Shown here piece after piece: positions 18,124-26,285 of a DNA stretch of 64,000 nucleotides (positions within the stretch are counted from its first letter, which is position 1; each line of letters opens with the position of its first letter). The position numbers and the translations under genes were made by a program. The stretch is from the NCBI RefSeq assembly GCF_016082275.1, contig NZ_MOWM01000010.1, positions 1 through 64,000 on the forward strand. The letters run 5' to 3'. Source of the DNA: Variovorax sp. E3. GTDB lineage: Bacteria > Pseudomonadota > Gammaproteobacteria > Burkholderiales > Burkholderiaceae_C. The notes under the pieces were generated by a model that made no database searches, was not told where the DNA came from, and worked only from the letters and a program-made list of their open reading frames with translations.

Positions 18124-19851
18124 ATGAGTACATCACAACCCGCGGGCCACCTGATCGTCGAGTGCCTGGTCGAACAGGGCATGGAAATCGCGTTCGGCGT
18201 GCCGGGCGAAAGCTTCCTGGCGGTGCTCGACGGCTTCCATGCGTACCGCGACCGCGCGCGCTTCATCGTCAACCGGCAGGAGGGCGGCGCGGCCTTCATG
18301 GCCGAGGCGCACGGCAAGCTCACGGGGCGGCCGGGCATCTGCTTCGTCACGCGCGGGCCGGGCGCGACGAATGCGTCGATCGGCGTGCACAACGCCTTCC
18401 AGGACTCGACGCCGATGGTGCTGTTCGTGGGCGATGTCGGCAGCGACTTCCGCGACCGCGAGGCCTTCCAGGAGGTCGACTACGGCAGCTTCTTCGGACC
18501 GAGCACCAAGGGTTTCGCCAAGCGCGTGGAGCGCATCGACGACGCGAACCGCATTCCGGAGTACATCGCGCGGGCCTTCGCCACCGCGATGAACGGACGG
18601 CCGGGGCCGGTGGTGCTGGTGCTGCCGGAAGACATGCTGCGCAGCGAGACCGCCGCGCGGCCGCTGGCGCGCGTGGAGGCGGTCGAGCCGTGGAGCGACC
18701 CGGGTGCGCTGCGCACCTTGCGCGAGCTGCTGCTGAAGTCGCGGCGCCCGCTGGTCATTGCGGGCGGCGGCGGCTGGACCACGCAGGCCGCGCAGGCGCT
18801 GCAGCGCTTCGCCGAGAACTGGCGCCTGCCGGTGACGAATGCGTTCCGCTACCAGGACACGTTCGACAACCACCATCCGCTGTATGCGGGCGATGTCGGC
18901 ATTGCCATCAACCCGAAGCTCGCGCAGCGCGTGAAGGACGCGGACCTGATCCTGGCCATCGGCCCGCGCCTGGGCGAGATGACCACGGGCGGCTACACGC
19001 TGCTCGAAGCGCCGAAGGCCAGGCAGACGCTGGTGCACATCCATGCGAGCGCGGAAGAGCTCAACCGCGTCTACCAGGCCGACCTGGCGATCAACGCGGG
19101 CATGAGCGCGGCCGCACGCAGCCTCGAGGTGCTGAGCGCGCCGCCCACCTTGCCGTGGGAAGAATGGACGCTGCAAGCCCATGCGGACTACGAAGGCAAC
19201 CTCGTGCCGCAGGCATTGGCGGGCATGCCGGCGGAGGCGCCGCGCGGTCCGGTCGACATGGCGCAGGTCGTCGCGTTGCTGCAGAAGCACCTGCCGGCGG
19301 ACGCGGCCATCACCAATGGCGCGGGCAACTTCGCGAGCTGGGTGCACCGCTACTTTCGCTACCACGGGCTCACCAAGGGCGCGAAGACGCAGCTGGCGCC
19401 GACCAGCGGGGCGATGGGCTACGGCGTGCCGGCGGGCATCGCGGCCAACCTGGCGACGGGGCGCGTGGCGTTCACCATTGCCGGCGACGGCGATTTCCTG
19501 ATGACGGGGCAGGAGCTGGCGACGGCGTCGCAGCACGGCGGCAAGAGCATCATCGTGCTGCTGAACAACGGCATGTTCGGCACCATCCGCATGCACCAGG
19601 AGCGCGAGTACCCGGAGCGCACGAGCGGCACGGCGCTGCGCAACCCCGACTTCTGCGGCCTTGCGCGCGCCTACGGCTATGCGGCCGAGCGCGTGACTGA
19701 AACCGCGCAGTTCGAGGCTGCGCTGCTGCGCGCGCTGGCGGCCGACACGGGCACGCTGATCGAGATTCCGCTCGACCCCGAGGTGATCACCACGCGCGGC
19801 ACGCTGGCGTCGATCACGCGCGCGGCGAAGCAGCAGCAGGGGAAGGGCTGA
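18124..19851 (+). CDS. Thiamine-diphosphate-dependent enzyme (acetolactate synthase large-subunit-like)
   Basis: A 575-residue ThDP enzyme of the POX/acetolactate synthase/decarboxylase group. Order of parts: pyrimidine-binding domain with catalytic Glu53 in NRQEGGAAFMAEAHGKLTG; central domain (RRPLVIAGGGGWTTQAAQALQRF); PP-binding domain with the GDG-N motif GDGDFLMTGQEL...LLNNGMFG near residue 455. The chemistry would be carboligation or decarboxylation of a 2-keto acid. No regulatory small subunit is nearby, which argues against a biosynthetic IlvB. It is divergent from tetR and the catabolic operon and may handle a keto acid made by that pathway. The exact substrate is unknown. Confidence 0.88.
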   Translation: MSTSQPAGHLIVECLVEQGMEIAFGVPGESFLAVLDGFHAYRDRARFIVNRQEGGAAFMAEAHGKLTGRPGICFVTRGPGATNASIGVHNAFQDSTPMVLFVGDVGSDFRDREAFQEVDYGSFFGPSTKGFAKRVERIDDANRIPEYIARAFATAMNGRPGPVVLVLPEDMLRSETAARPLARVEAVEPWSDPGALRTLRELLLKSRRPLVIAGGGGWTTQAAQALQRFAENWRLPVTNAFRYQDTFDNHHPLYAGDVGIAINPKLAQRVKDADLILAIGPRLGEMTTGGYTLLEAPKARQTLVHIHASAEELNRVYQADLAINAGMSAAARSLEVLSAPPTLPWEEWTLQAHADYEGNLVPQALAGMPAEAPRGPVDMAQVVALLQKHLPADAAITNGAGNFASWVHRYFRYHGLTKGAKTQLAPTSGAMGYGVPAGIAANLATGRVAFTIAGDGDFLMTGQELATASQHGGKSIIVLLNNGMFGTIRMHQEREYPERTSGTALRNPDFCGLARAYGYAAERVTETAQFEAALLRALAADTGTLIEIPLDPEVITTRGTLASITRAAKQQQGKG

Positions 19852-20119
19852 GCGCAGAGCCATGACCGCGGAGTCGGGCCACCTCGTCGCGCAATGTGGG
19901 GGAGCGCAGTTCGAACACGTCGAACAGGCCCAGTGCGTCGAGCGTGGGAATCAGCGTGGCCATGTCCTGTTCGGCGGCGCGCTTGTCCGCATCAGGCGCG
20001 TGGGCGTCTTCGAGGATGCGAACGTTGGCCAGGAAGGCGCCGACCGATCCCTTGCGCAGCGTCTGGCCGTTGATGACGGTGAAGTCCTGGCCGTCGGGCA
20101 GCACGTCTTGAGCTTTCAT
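19814..20119 (-). CDS. Conserved small hypothetical protein
   Basis: A 101-residue soluble acidic protein (MKAQDVLPDGQDFTVINGQTLR) that I cannot assign with certainty. It starts with a good ribosome site (AAGGAAC before ATG at 20119). The body reads GSVGAFLANVRILEDAHAPDADKRAAEQDMATLIPTLDALGLFDVFELRS, a helical pattern, and ends with a low-complexity Ser/Pro/Ala tail. The tail overlaps the last 38 bases of the convergent ThDP-enzyme gene. Codon use matches the genome, so it is likely real. Confidence 0.65.
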   Translation of the reverse strand: MKAQDVLPDGQDFTVINGQTLRKGSVGAFLANVRILEDAHAPDADKRAAEQDMATLIPTLDALGLFDVFELRSPTLRDEVARLRGHGSALSPSPAAASPRA

Positions 20120-20222
20120 GGGTGTTCCTTGGAAGGGGTGTTGAAGATGAGTTCGATGCTAGGCAGCGGCGCGCATTCGGGCTTGCGGCGCGGGGCCAAT
20201 CGATACCGCCGGCGGGCCACCC

Positions 20223-20966
20223 ATGGCCGCTGAGGTCCCCGTGAAGCTCTGGATCAGCGCCTACGAGGCGCCGCGCGTCACGGGCTACCACGCCCATGCG
20301 GACGGCCAGTTGTTCGCCTTGCGCGAGGGTCTGCAGGTCATCGAGACGCCTGCCGGCCGTTGGGTGCAGCCGCCGGGCTGGATCGGCTGGATCGCGCCGC
20401 GCTGCGCCCATGCGGCGCAGAGCTTCGGTGCCACGGCGGGCTGGAGCCTGCACATCGACGCGGCGATGGCGGCGGCCTTGCCCGACAGTCCGCATGTGTT
20501 CGCGGTGACGCCGCTGGTGCAGGGGCTGGTCGACCGGCTGACCTCGCTCGAGGCTTGCGCCGGTTCGCTCGACGGGCGACGCGCGCGCCTCGTGGCGGTG
20601 CTGATCGACGAACTCGCCGCGGGCGAGCGGCCTTCATTGCATCTGCCGATGCCGCAGGACAAGCGCCTGGCCGCGATGGCTGCGGCGCTGGCCAACGACC
20701 CGTCGCTGCCCGAGGCCATCGACGACTGGGCCGACCGCATCGGCATGGCGCGCAGGACGCTCACGCGCCGCTTCGCTGCCGAGACCGGACTGAGCTTTGC
20801 GCAGTGGCGGCAGCAGGCGCGGCTGCTGAAGGCGGTCGAACTGCTGAGCCTGAAAGAGCCTGTCACGGCGGTGGCGTTGACGGTCGGCTACAGCTCGGTG
20901 AGCGCTTTCATCGAAGCCTTCCGCAAGCACTTCGGCCGCACGCCATCGCGATTCTTCGACACGTGA
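20223..20966 (+). CDS. AraC family transcriptional regulator (cupin-type)
   Basis: Regulator of 247 residues. The N-terminal half is an AraC-type cupin (VTGYHAHADGQLFALREGLQVIETPAGRW, PPGWIGWIAPRCAHAAQSFG), and the C-terminal half carries two helix-turn-helix motifs (DDWADRIGMARRTLTRRFAAETGLSFAQWRQQARLLKAVELL and VGYSSVSAFIEAFRKHFGRTPSRFF). It is most like the NimR/YdeO-type group that often controls exporters. It is divergent from the small hypothetical gene, and its target is not obvious. It ends just before a bidirectional terminator. Confidence 0.9.
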   Translation: MAAEVPVKLWISAYEAPRVTGYHAHADGQLFALREGLQVIETPAGRWVQPPGWIGWIAPRCAHAAQSFGATAGWSLHIDAAMAAALPDSPHVFAVTPLVQGLVDRLTSLEACAGSLDGRRARLVAVLIDELAAGERPSLHLPMPQDKRLAAMAAALANDPSLPEAIDDWADRIGMARRTLTRRFAAETGLSFAQWRQQARLLKAVELLSLKEPVTAVALTVGYSSVSAFIEAFRKHFGRTPSRFFDT

Positions 20967-21005
20967 AAGGCGCTTGAAAGGGCTCGTGCACATCGTGCGC
21001 AGGCG

Positions 21006-21035
21006 AAAAAAAAGCCGGCTTGAAGCCGGCTTTTT
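21006..21035. terminator. Bidirectional rho-independent terminator
   Basis: AAAAAGCCGGC-TTGAA-GCCGGCTTTTT: a GC-rich stem flanked by A and T runs on both sides, between the convergent araC-type gene (plus) and the histone-like gene (minus). It should end transcripts from both sides. Confidence 0.9.
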
Positions 21036-21063
21036 GATTCAGGAGCGCAAGGCCCCTGAGCGC

Positions 21064-21519
21064 TTACTTGACGTGCTTGCCGATCAGCGCGGCCAGTTCG
21101 AACATCGACACTTGGGCCTTGCCGAAGATTTCCTTCAGCTTGGCGTCGGCGTTGATGTTGCGCTTGTTGGCCTTGTCTTGAAGGTTGTTCTTCTTGATGT
21201 AGTCCCACAGCTTGCTCACGACAGCGGTGCGCGGCAGCGGCGTCGAGCCGACCACGGCGGCGAGTGCCGGGCTGGGGGTCAGGGCCTTCATGAACGCTGC
21301 GTTGGGCGTGCGCTTCTTGGCGGGAGCAGCCTTCTTTGCGGGTGCGGCCTTCTTTGCAGGTGCAGCCTTCTTCGCCGGAGCAGCAGCCTTCTTGGCGGGT
21401 GCAGCGGCCTTCTTCGCCGGAGCAGCAGCCTTCTTTGCCGGAGCGGCGGCCTTCTTTGCGGGAGCCGCAGCCTTCTTTGCCGGAGCTTTCTTGGCCGGAG
21501 CCTTCTTTGCAGTTGCCAT
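21064..21519 (-). CDS. Histone H1-like protein fused to a SWIB domain
   Basis: A 151-residue basic protein. Residues 2-70 are a string of AAAPAKK/AAPAKK repeats, like the C-terminal tail of eukaryotic histone H1 and bacterial HctA/KAP-type proteins. Residues 72-151 (RTPNAAFMKALTPSPALAAVVG, then LPRTAVVSKLWDYIKKNNLQD, and INADAKLKEIFGKAQVSMFELAALIGKHVK) form a SWIB/MDM2 domain, otherwise seen in chromatin remodellers and chlamydial topoisomerase fusions. It likely compacts or organises the nucleoid; this is an inference. Start ATG at 21519 with an AAAGGA site. Its promoter region (21520-21670) is unusually AT-rich, with A/T tracts. Confidence 0.92.
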   Translation of the reverse strand: MATAKKAPAKKAPAKKAAAPAKKAAAPAKKAAAPAKKAAAPAKKAAAPAKKAAPAKKAAPAKKAAPAKKRTPNAAFMKALTPSPALAAVVGSTPLPRTAVVSKLWDYIKKNNLQDKANKRNINADAKLKEIFGKAQVSMFELAALIGKHVK

Positions 21520-21674
21520 GGTTGATTTCCTTTTTTGGTTAAACACTCACCAATGAAAAACTTGCGTCTCCAGTGGCAATGCGGATGCTAAATGAGAAAA
21601 AACGCGTTTCCAAGGGAAAAAGCGCTTTTTTCATTGGGGGCTGTTGTTTTTTCAGAGGGGAGAAGCCCTGTTTT
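21520..21674. promoter_or_regulatory. AT-rich promoter region of the histone-like gene
   Basis: The spacer between the histone-like gene and the EamA gene is much richer in A/T tracts than the surroundings. It contains the perfect palindrome AAAAAGCGCTTTTT near 21620. This is consistent with a curved-DNA promoter and with a terminator for the EamA transcript. No clean -35/-10 pair was identified. Confidence 0.4.
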
Positions 21675-22601
21675 TCACGTTCGGCGCCCGGGCCATGTCG
21701 CGAGCACCACGCCGACGAGTGCGATGGCGAACGCAAGCAGCTGCGGCGAAGAGAGGTTTTCATCCAGCACGAGCACGCCCACGAGGGCCGCGCTGACCGG
21801 CAGCAGCACAGCGAAAACACCCGCTTGTGCGGCTGGTACGTTGCGAAGTCCGGTCATCCAGAGCCACACCGTCCAGATGCTCGCGGCCAGCGCGTAGGCC
21901 ACCAGCAGCGCCCATGTGCCGAAGCGCACGGCGGTGAAATCGAACTGCAGCGCGAACCAGATGCCGAAGGGCATCGACAGCACGAAGCCCCAGAGGTTGA
22001 TGAGCGAGGCGATGCGCTTGGGGCCGAGGCGACCGGTGAGCGACTTGCCGATCACCGCGTAGGCCGTCTCGCAGAGCACCGCGCAGAACACCAGCAGGTT
22101 GCCGAGCCACGGCATCGACGACGATGACGCCGCGCTGCCCGGTGCCGGCGCATGCGCGGGCGACAGCGCGAGCAGCCCGATGCCGAGCGCGGCGCAGGCG
22201 ATGGCCAGCCCGATGCGCACGGTGATGCGTTCGCGCAGGAAGAGCCAGCTCGCCACCGCCACGCACGCGGGGATCGACGCCATGATCACGCCGGCCGACA
22301 CCGCGCTCGTGAGGCTCACGCCGAACAGCATGCAGATCGAGAACAGGAAGTTGCCGAGGAAGGACTCGAGGAACACCAGCCAGCGCGTGCGCGGCGTCAT
22401 CGGCGGTTCGTCGGGTGTGCGCTTGAGCCAGTGCGGCATGGCCAGCGCGGCGATGCCGAAGCGCAGCCACGCGAGCAGCAGCACCGGGAAGGCCGCGACA
22501 AGGGGCTTGGAAAGGGCGACGTAGCCGCCGACGAGCGACATGCTCAAGGCCAGGCAGCCATAGGCCACGAGGCGACCGGATGCGGGGGCAGCGGAGTTCA
22601 A
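21675..22601 (-). CDS. EamA/DMT family transporter
   Basis: Inner-membrane drug/metabolite transporter with ten predicted helices in two EamA repeats. These are visible as MSLVGGYVALSKPLVAAFPVLLLAWLRFGI, LESFLGNFLFSICMLFGVSLTSAVSAGVIM, LGNLLVFCAVLCETAYAVIGKSLTG and VPAAQAGVFAVLLPVSAALVGVLVLDE. The start is uncertain: a TTG at 22601 gives about 308 residues, the family length; GTG at 22568 or ATG at 22541 would cut into the first helix. No strong ribosome site distinguishes them. Likely an exporter of amino-acid-like metabolites; substrate unknown. It is divergent from the cyclotransferase gene. Confidence 0.88.
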   Translation of the reverse strand: MNSAAPASGRLVAYGCLALSMSLVGGYVALSKPLVAAFPVLLLAWLRFGIAALAMPHWLKRTPDEPPMTPRTRWLVFLESFLGNFLFSICMLFGVSLTSAVSAGVIMASIPACVAVASWLFLRERITVRIGLAIACAALGIGLLALSPAHAPAPGSAASSSSMPWLGNLLVFCAVLCETAYAVIGKSLTGRLGPKRIASLINLWGFVLSMPFGIWFALQFDFTAVRFGTWALLVAYALAASIWTVWLWMTGLRNVPAAQAGVFAVLLPVSAALVGVLVLDENLSSPQLLAFAIALVGVVLATWPGRRT

Positions 22602-22646
22602 TAGACTGAAGTGTTGTTGGTTGTTGCGAAGAAGGAAGCGGTTTCG

Positions 22647-23063
22647 ATGATGCCCCACGTTTTTGTTTACGGCACGCTGCGCCGCGGCGGCCGCAACGAC
22701 ATCGCGCGCTACCGGCCCGCGCCGGTGTGGGTGGGCCGGGCGCGCATCGCCGGCACGCTGCATGACCTGGGCGCGTATCCGGGCGCGGTGCTGGGAGGGG
22801 CAGGGTGGGTGACGGGCGAGGTCTATGTCGTCGAGCCGGCCGTGGAGGCGGCGCTCGACGTGCTCGAGGAAGTGGCCGATGACGATTCGGGCGAATACAT
22901 CAAGCGGCGCGTGCGCGTGGAGGTCGGCGGGCAGTGGCTCGATTGCCTGGTCTACGAGATCCATCCATCGTGCATCGCGGGCCGCGCGGTGATCGCGAGT
23001 GGCGACTGGATCGCGCATGCGGCGGCACGCAAAGGCGCTTCGTTTTCACCACCGAAAGATTGA
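22647..23063 (+). CDS. Gamma-glutamylcyclotransferase-like (AIG2/BtrG fold) protein
   Basis: Small cytosolic enzyme of 138 residues. The N-terminal motif HVFVYGTLRRGGRND is the substrate-binding YGTLR signature, and a Glu in DDDSGEYIKRRV sits where the catalytic acid is expected. Fold elements GTLHDLGAYPGAVLGG and VTGEVYVV follow. Members release 5-oxoproline from gamma-glutamyl amines or remove gamma-glutamyl protecting groups. Two adjacent ATGs (22647, 22650) follow GAAGGAAG; the first is taken. The 3' part is followed by the AT-rich aceA promoter. Confidence 0.87.
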   Translation: MMPHVFVYGTLRRGGRNDIARYRPAPVWVGRARIAGTLHDLGAYPGAVLGGAGWVTGEVYVVEPAVEAALDVLEEVADDDSGEYIKRRVRVEVGGQWLDCLVYEIHPSCIAGRAVIASGDWIAHAAARKGASFSPPKD

Positions 23064-23162
23064 TTGCGCATTGCGAAATGGGTGGCTGCTGCGGCGCAAT
23101 ATTTTTTCTCGATATGAGAAAAATAATTTTGCATTGAGAAATATCTCCGTAAGTTGTTGATT

Positions 23163-23196
23163 TTGTTGTGTGAAAAATATGTCTTCTATAAGACAT
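23163..23196 (+). promoter_or_regulatory. aceA promoter with overlapping operator palindrome
   Basis: A TTGTTG hexamer (23163-23168) and TATAAG (23187-23192) are 18 bases apart. The -10 lies inside ATGTCTT-CTAT-AAGACAT (23179-23196), a perfect 7-base-arm inverted repeat, with another AAGAGTC half-like motif right after. A repressor bound there would block RNA polymerase. The region 23064-23180 is strikingly AT-rich compared with the rest of the window. Confidence 0.6.
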
Positions 23197-23269
23197 AAGA
23201 GTCCGCGTCCGGATTACAGTAACTCCACGGCCGCAGCGCCCAACCTTCAACCAACCTCACGGAGTGACC

Positions 23270-24601
23270 ATGCCCCAGACCCTCACAGAACAACTCAGCC
23301 GCGAACAACAGATCGCCGCCCTCGAAAAAGAGTGGGCCACCGACCCCCGCTGGAAGGGCGTCAAGCGCGGCTACAGCGCGGCCGACGTGGTTCGCCTGCG
23401 CGGCTCGTTCCCGATCGAGCACACGCTGGCCAAGCGCGGCGCCGAGAAGCTCTGGGACAAGATCAACGGCGGCGCCAAGAAGGGCTACGTGAACGCCTTC
23501 GGCGCGATCTCCGCCGGCCAGGCCATGCAGCAGGCCAAGGCCGGCCTGGAAGCCGTGTACCTGTCGGGCTGGCAAGTCGCCGCCGACGGCAACACGTCGG
23601 AAACCATGTATCCCGACCAGTCGCTGTACGCCTACGACTCGGTGCCGACGATGGTCCGTCGCATCAACAACACCTTCCGCCGCGCCGATGAAATCCAGTG
23701 GGGCCGTGGCGTGAACCCGGGCGACAAGGAGTTCATCGACTACTTCCTGCCGATCGTGGCCGACGCGGAAGCCGGTTTCGGCGGCGTGCTGAACGCCTTC
23801 GAACTGATGAAGAACATGATCGCTTCCGGCGCGGCCGGCGTGCACTTCGAAGACCAGTTGGCGGCCGTCAAGAAGTGCGGCCACATGGGCGGCAAGGTGC
23901 TCGTGCCGACGCAGGAAGCCTGCGAGAAGCTGATCTCGGCGCGCTTCGCCGCCGACGTCATGGGCGTGCCCACCATCGTGCTGGCCCGCACCGACGCGGA
24001 AGCCGCGAACCTGATCACGTCGGACCACGACGCCAACGACAAGCGCTTCCTGACCGGCGAGCGCACGCCTGAAGGCTTCTACCGCGTCAAGAACGGCCTG
24101 GAGCAAGCCATCAGCCGCGGCGTCGCCTACGCGCCCTACGCCGACCTGGTGTGGTGCGAAACCGGCGTGCCGGACATCGGCTTCGCCCGCGAATTCGCAC
24201 AAGCCGTGCACGCCGCCTGCCCGGGCAAGCTGCTGTCGTACAACTGCTCGCCTTCGTTCAACTGGAAGAAGAACCTGGACGACAAGCAGATCGCCTCGTT
24301 CCAGGAAGACCTGTCGGCGCTGGGCTACAAGTACCAGTTCATCACGCTGGCCGGCATTCACGTCAACTGGTTCAACACCTTCCAGTTCGCCCACGCCTAC
24401 GCTCGCGGCGAAGGCATGAAGCACTACGTGAACATGGTGCAGGAACCCGAGTTCGCCGCGCGCGACAAGGGCTACACCTTCGTGTCGCACCAGCAGGAAG
24501 TGGGCGCGGGTTACTTCGACGACGTGACCACCGTGATCCAGGGCGGCTCGTCCAGCGTGAAGGCGCTGACGGGTTCGACCGAGGAAGAACAGTTCCACTG
24601 A
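23270..24601 (+). CDS. aceA: Isocitrate lyase
   Basis: Glyoxylate-bypass enzyme splitting isocitrate into glyoxylate and succinate, needed for growth on acetate and fatty acids. The 443-residue product contains the catalytic loop [16 protein letters not shown], the metal/substrate motifs [10 protein letters not shown] and [12 protein letters not shown], and the C-terminal motif [14 protein letters not shown]. The ATG at 23270 follows GGAG at proper spacing; a GTG six bases upstream is less likely. It is transcribed alone from an AT-rich promoter with a palindrome over the -10 and ends at a clear terminator. No malate synthase is adjacent. Confidence 0.97.
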   Translation: MPQTLTEQLSREQQIAALEKEWATDPRWKGVKRGYSAADVVRLRGSFPIEHTLAKRGAEKLWDKINGGAKKGYVNAFGAISAGQAMQQAKAGLEAVYLSGWQVAADGNTSETMYPDQSLYAYDSVPTMVRRINNTFRRADEIQWGRGVNPGDKEFIDYFLPIVADAEAGFGGVLNAFELMKNMIASGAAGVHFEDQLAAVKKCGHMGGKVLVPTQEACEKLISARFAADVMGVPTIVLARTDAEAANLITSDHDANDKRFLTGERTPEGFYRVKNGLEQAISRGVAYAPYADLVWCETGVPDIGFAREFAQAVHAACPGKLLSYNCSPSFNWKKNLDDKQIASFQEDLSALGYKYQFITLAGIHVNWFNTFQFAHAYARGEGMKHYVNMVQEPEFAARDKGYTFVSHQQEVGAGYFDDVTTVIQGGSSSVKALTGSTEEEQFH

Positions 24602-24656
24602 TCCGCACGGATCGGTCGTTCTTTCGATAGACAGACAGGTATTCGCTGTCACCTTC

Positions 24657-24682
24657 AGCCCGGCCATGTGCCGGGCTTTTTT
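24657..24682 (+). terminator. Rho-independent terminator of aceA
   Basis: AGCCCGG-CCATGTG-CCGGGCT followed by TTTTTT, 55 bases after the aceA stop and just before the convergent GlxA-type gene. Confidence 0.85.
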
Positions 24683-24698
24683 ATGGGCGCTCGCCGGG

Positions 24699-25667
24699 TC
24701 AGGCTTCCAGGCGCACTTCGCGCACGCCGCGGCCCAGGCGTTGACGCAGCAGCGTGCGCAGCGTCACGCCGTCGGCGTAGCCCACCATGCCGGCAATCTG
24801 CTCGAGGCTCTTGCCGCTGGTCTTGAGCAGGTGCACGGCGCGCTCCACGCGCAGGTCTTGCACATAGGAGAGCGGGCTCTTGCCCAGCACCTGCTGCATG
24901 CGGCGGGCCAGCGTGCGCTTGCTGGTGCCGGCGGCCAGCGCGGCTTCGTCGAGCGAAAAACCGTGGGCCAGGCGCCCGCGCGCCCAGCGCTCGAAGCGTT
25001 CGACCAGCGGGTCGGAGTGCGAGAGGTGGTCCGAGATCACGTAGGCCGATTGCGACGGCCGCGAGTCGACGATCAGGTAGCGCGCGACCAGCGTGGCGAG
25101 CTCGGGGCTGGCCTGGCGCACGATCCACAGCGCCATGTCGACGTGGCTCAGTGCCGCGCCGGCCGTGACCAGGTGGCCGGAGTTCACGAGCATGCGCGAG
25201 TCTTCGAGCTGCACGGCGGGGTAGCGCTGGCGGAATAGCGTGGCCAGCCACCAGGTCGTGGTCGCCTTGTGGTGGTCGAGCACGCCGGCTTCGGCGAGCA
25301 CGAAGGTGCCGATGCAGGCGGCGGCCACGTTGGCGTTTTCCTGGGCACGTTCGCGCAATGCGGCGCAGGCGTCGCGCACGTCGGGGCGGCCCAGCGCGGG
25401 CTCCAGCGTTTCGGGCATCTTGCAGCCGAGCGCGGGAACGATGAGCCAGTCGGCCGTGCCCGCGCCGAGCGCGCGGGCGATCGGCACGCTCAGGCCCTGC
25501 GAGGTTCGCACGCGCTTGCGCACACCCGTCATCGTGACATCGAACGGCGCCACGTCGAGCCGCAGCATGGCGCCGAGTTCGTTGGCGGTCGTGAACACGT
25601 CGAGCACCGTGGACAGGCCGGTGTCGAACACGCCGTCGAGAGCGAGCACGTCGAGCTTCATGGCCAT
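24699..25667 (-). CDS. GlxA family transcriptional regulator (DJ-1/PfpI domain plus AraC helix-turn-helix)
   Basis: A 322-residue regulator. The N-terminal amidase-like DJ-1/PfpI domain (MKLDVLALDGVFDTGLSTVLDVFTTAN, ADWLIVPALG, VAAACIGTFVLAEAGVLDHHKATTTWW) has Cys in the nucleophile-elbow position (ACIGTF). The C-terminal AraC-type DNA-binding domain (FSLDEAALAAGTSKRTLARRMQQVLGKSPLSYVQDLRVERAVHLL) follows. ATG at 25667 is used; a second at 25661 is possible. It is divergent from a small monooxygenase-like gene, which is its likely target; three related 9-base units lie in the spacer. Confidence 0.9.
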   Translation of the reverse strand: MAMKLDVLALDGVFDTGLSTVLDVFTTANELGAMLRLDVAPFDVTMTGVRKRVRTSQGLSVPIARALGAGTADWLIVPALGCKMPETLEPALGRPDVRDACAALRERAQENANVAAACIGTFVLAEAGVLDHHKATTTWWLATLFRQRYPAVQLEDSRMLVNSGHLVTAGAALSHVDMALWIVRQASPELATLVARYLIVDSRPSQSAYVISDHLSHSDPLVERFERWARGRLAHGFSLDEAALAAGTSKRTLARRMQQVLGKSPLSYVQDLRVERAVHLLKTSGKSLEQIAGMVGYADGVTLRTLLRQRLGRGVREVRLEA

Positions 25668-25776
25668 AACGATATCAAAGATGTCAAAAATGCCAATACC
25701 CACGAGGCGTGGCCGATGCCTAGAGTCCATGGCAACGCCACGCAATGTCGCGCGCCGTTCAACCCAGGAGATGACC

Positions 25777-26088
25777 ATGATCAAGTACGCACTGTTCGCC
25801 CGCCTCGGAGCCAAGCCGGGCAAGGAAGACGATGTCGCGAAGTTTCTCGAGGCCGGCCTTGCGATGGCGCGTGAAGAAAAGACCACGCCGATCTGGTTCG
25901 CGCTGCGCCTGTCGCCGAGCACCTTCGGCGTGTTCGACGCGTTCGAGGACGAAGCCGGGCGCCAGGCCCACCTGAGCGGCCCGATCGCCCAGGCGCTGAT
26001 GGCGAAGGCGCCCGAACTGTTCGCCACGGCGCCGTCGATCGAGCCGATCGAGGTGTTGGGGCTGAAGAACACAGGGCCCACGGCCTGA
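25777..26088 (+). CDS. Antibiotic biosynthesis monooxygenase (ABM) domain protein
   Basis: A 103-residue dimeric alpha/beta ferredoxin-like protein. MIKYALFARLGAKPGKEDDVAKFLEAGLAMAREE is the typical ABM opening, and TTPIWFALRLSPSTFGVFDAFEDEAGRQAHLSGPIAQAL carries the usual F-E-x-F/D-x-A-H pattern. Such proteins act as cofactor-less quinol monooxygenases, but many have no known reaction. The start at 25777 is six bases from an AGGAG; the upstream ATG at 25771 would touch it. It is divergent from the GlxA-type regulator. Confidence 0.85.
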   Translation: MIKYALFARLGAKPGKEDDVAKFLEAGLAMAREEKTTPIWFALRLSPSTFGVFDAFEDEAGRQAHLSGPIAQALMAKAPELFATAPSIEPIEVLGLKNTGPTA

Positions 26089-26149
26089 GCGGGCAGCGGC
26101 TAGAATCGCGGACTCTGCACTCAACAAGAGCGAGAAAGGCATCTTGGTT

Positions 26150-26215
26150 ATGACACCGCGAACTACTCCGCAAGGATTCAGCGGCTTTTTCTTCACTGAA
26201 GGAAAAGGCCGGTAG
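26150..26215 (+). CDS. Predicted thrS-operon leader peptide (Thr/Phe-rich)
   Basis: A 21-codon open frame, ATG at 26150 and TAG at 26213-26215, preceded by AAAGG. Its codons include four Thr (positions 2, 5, 6, 16) and four Phe (10, 13, 14, 15), a density far above chance. The middle reads SGFFFTEGKGR. It is followed by a terminator-like hairpin (26255-26279) before thrS, and by a segment just after its stop that can pair with the terminator arm. This is the arrangement of a classical ribosome-stalling attenuator. The peptide itself would have no function. Its translation is not proven. Confidence 0.65.
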   Translation: MTPRTTPQGFSGFFFTEGKGR

Positions 26216-26217
26216 CC

Positions 26218-26285
26218 CCGCGCACGCTGGTTTCTGCCAGCTCTACAACCAAGCAAAGCGCGGTCTTCCACCGCGCTTTTTTGTT
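26218..26285 (+). promoter_or_regulatory. thrS: Attenuator of the thrS operon
   Basis: Terminator: AAAGCGCGGT-CTTCC-ACCGCGCTTT (26255-26279) followed by a T run. Competing antiterminator: CCGCGC at 26218-26223, right behind the leader stop codon, is complementary to GCGCGG at 26258-26263. A small hairpin GCTGG/CCAGC (26226-26241) lies between. Stalling on Thr or Phe codons would leave 26218-26223 free and allow thrS transcription. Finishing the leader would cover it and favour termination. Confidence 0.65.
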
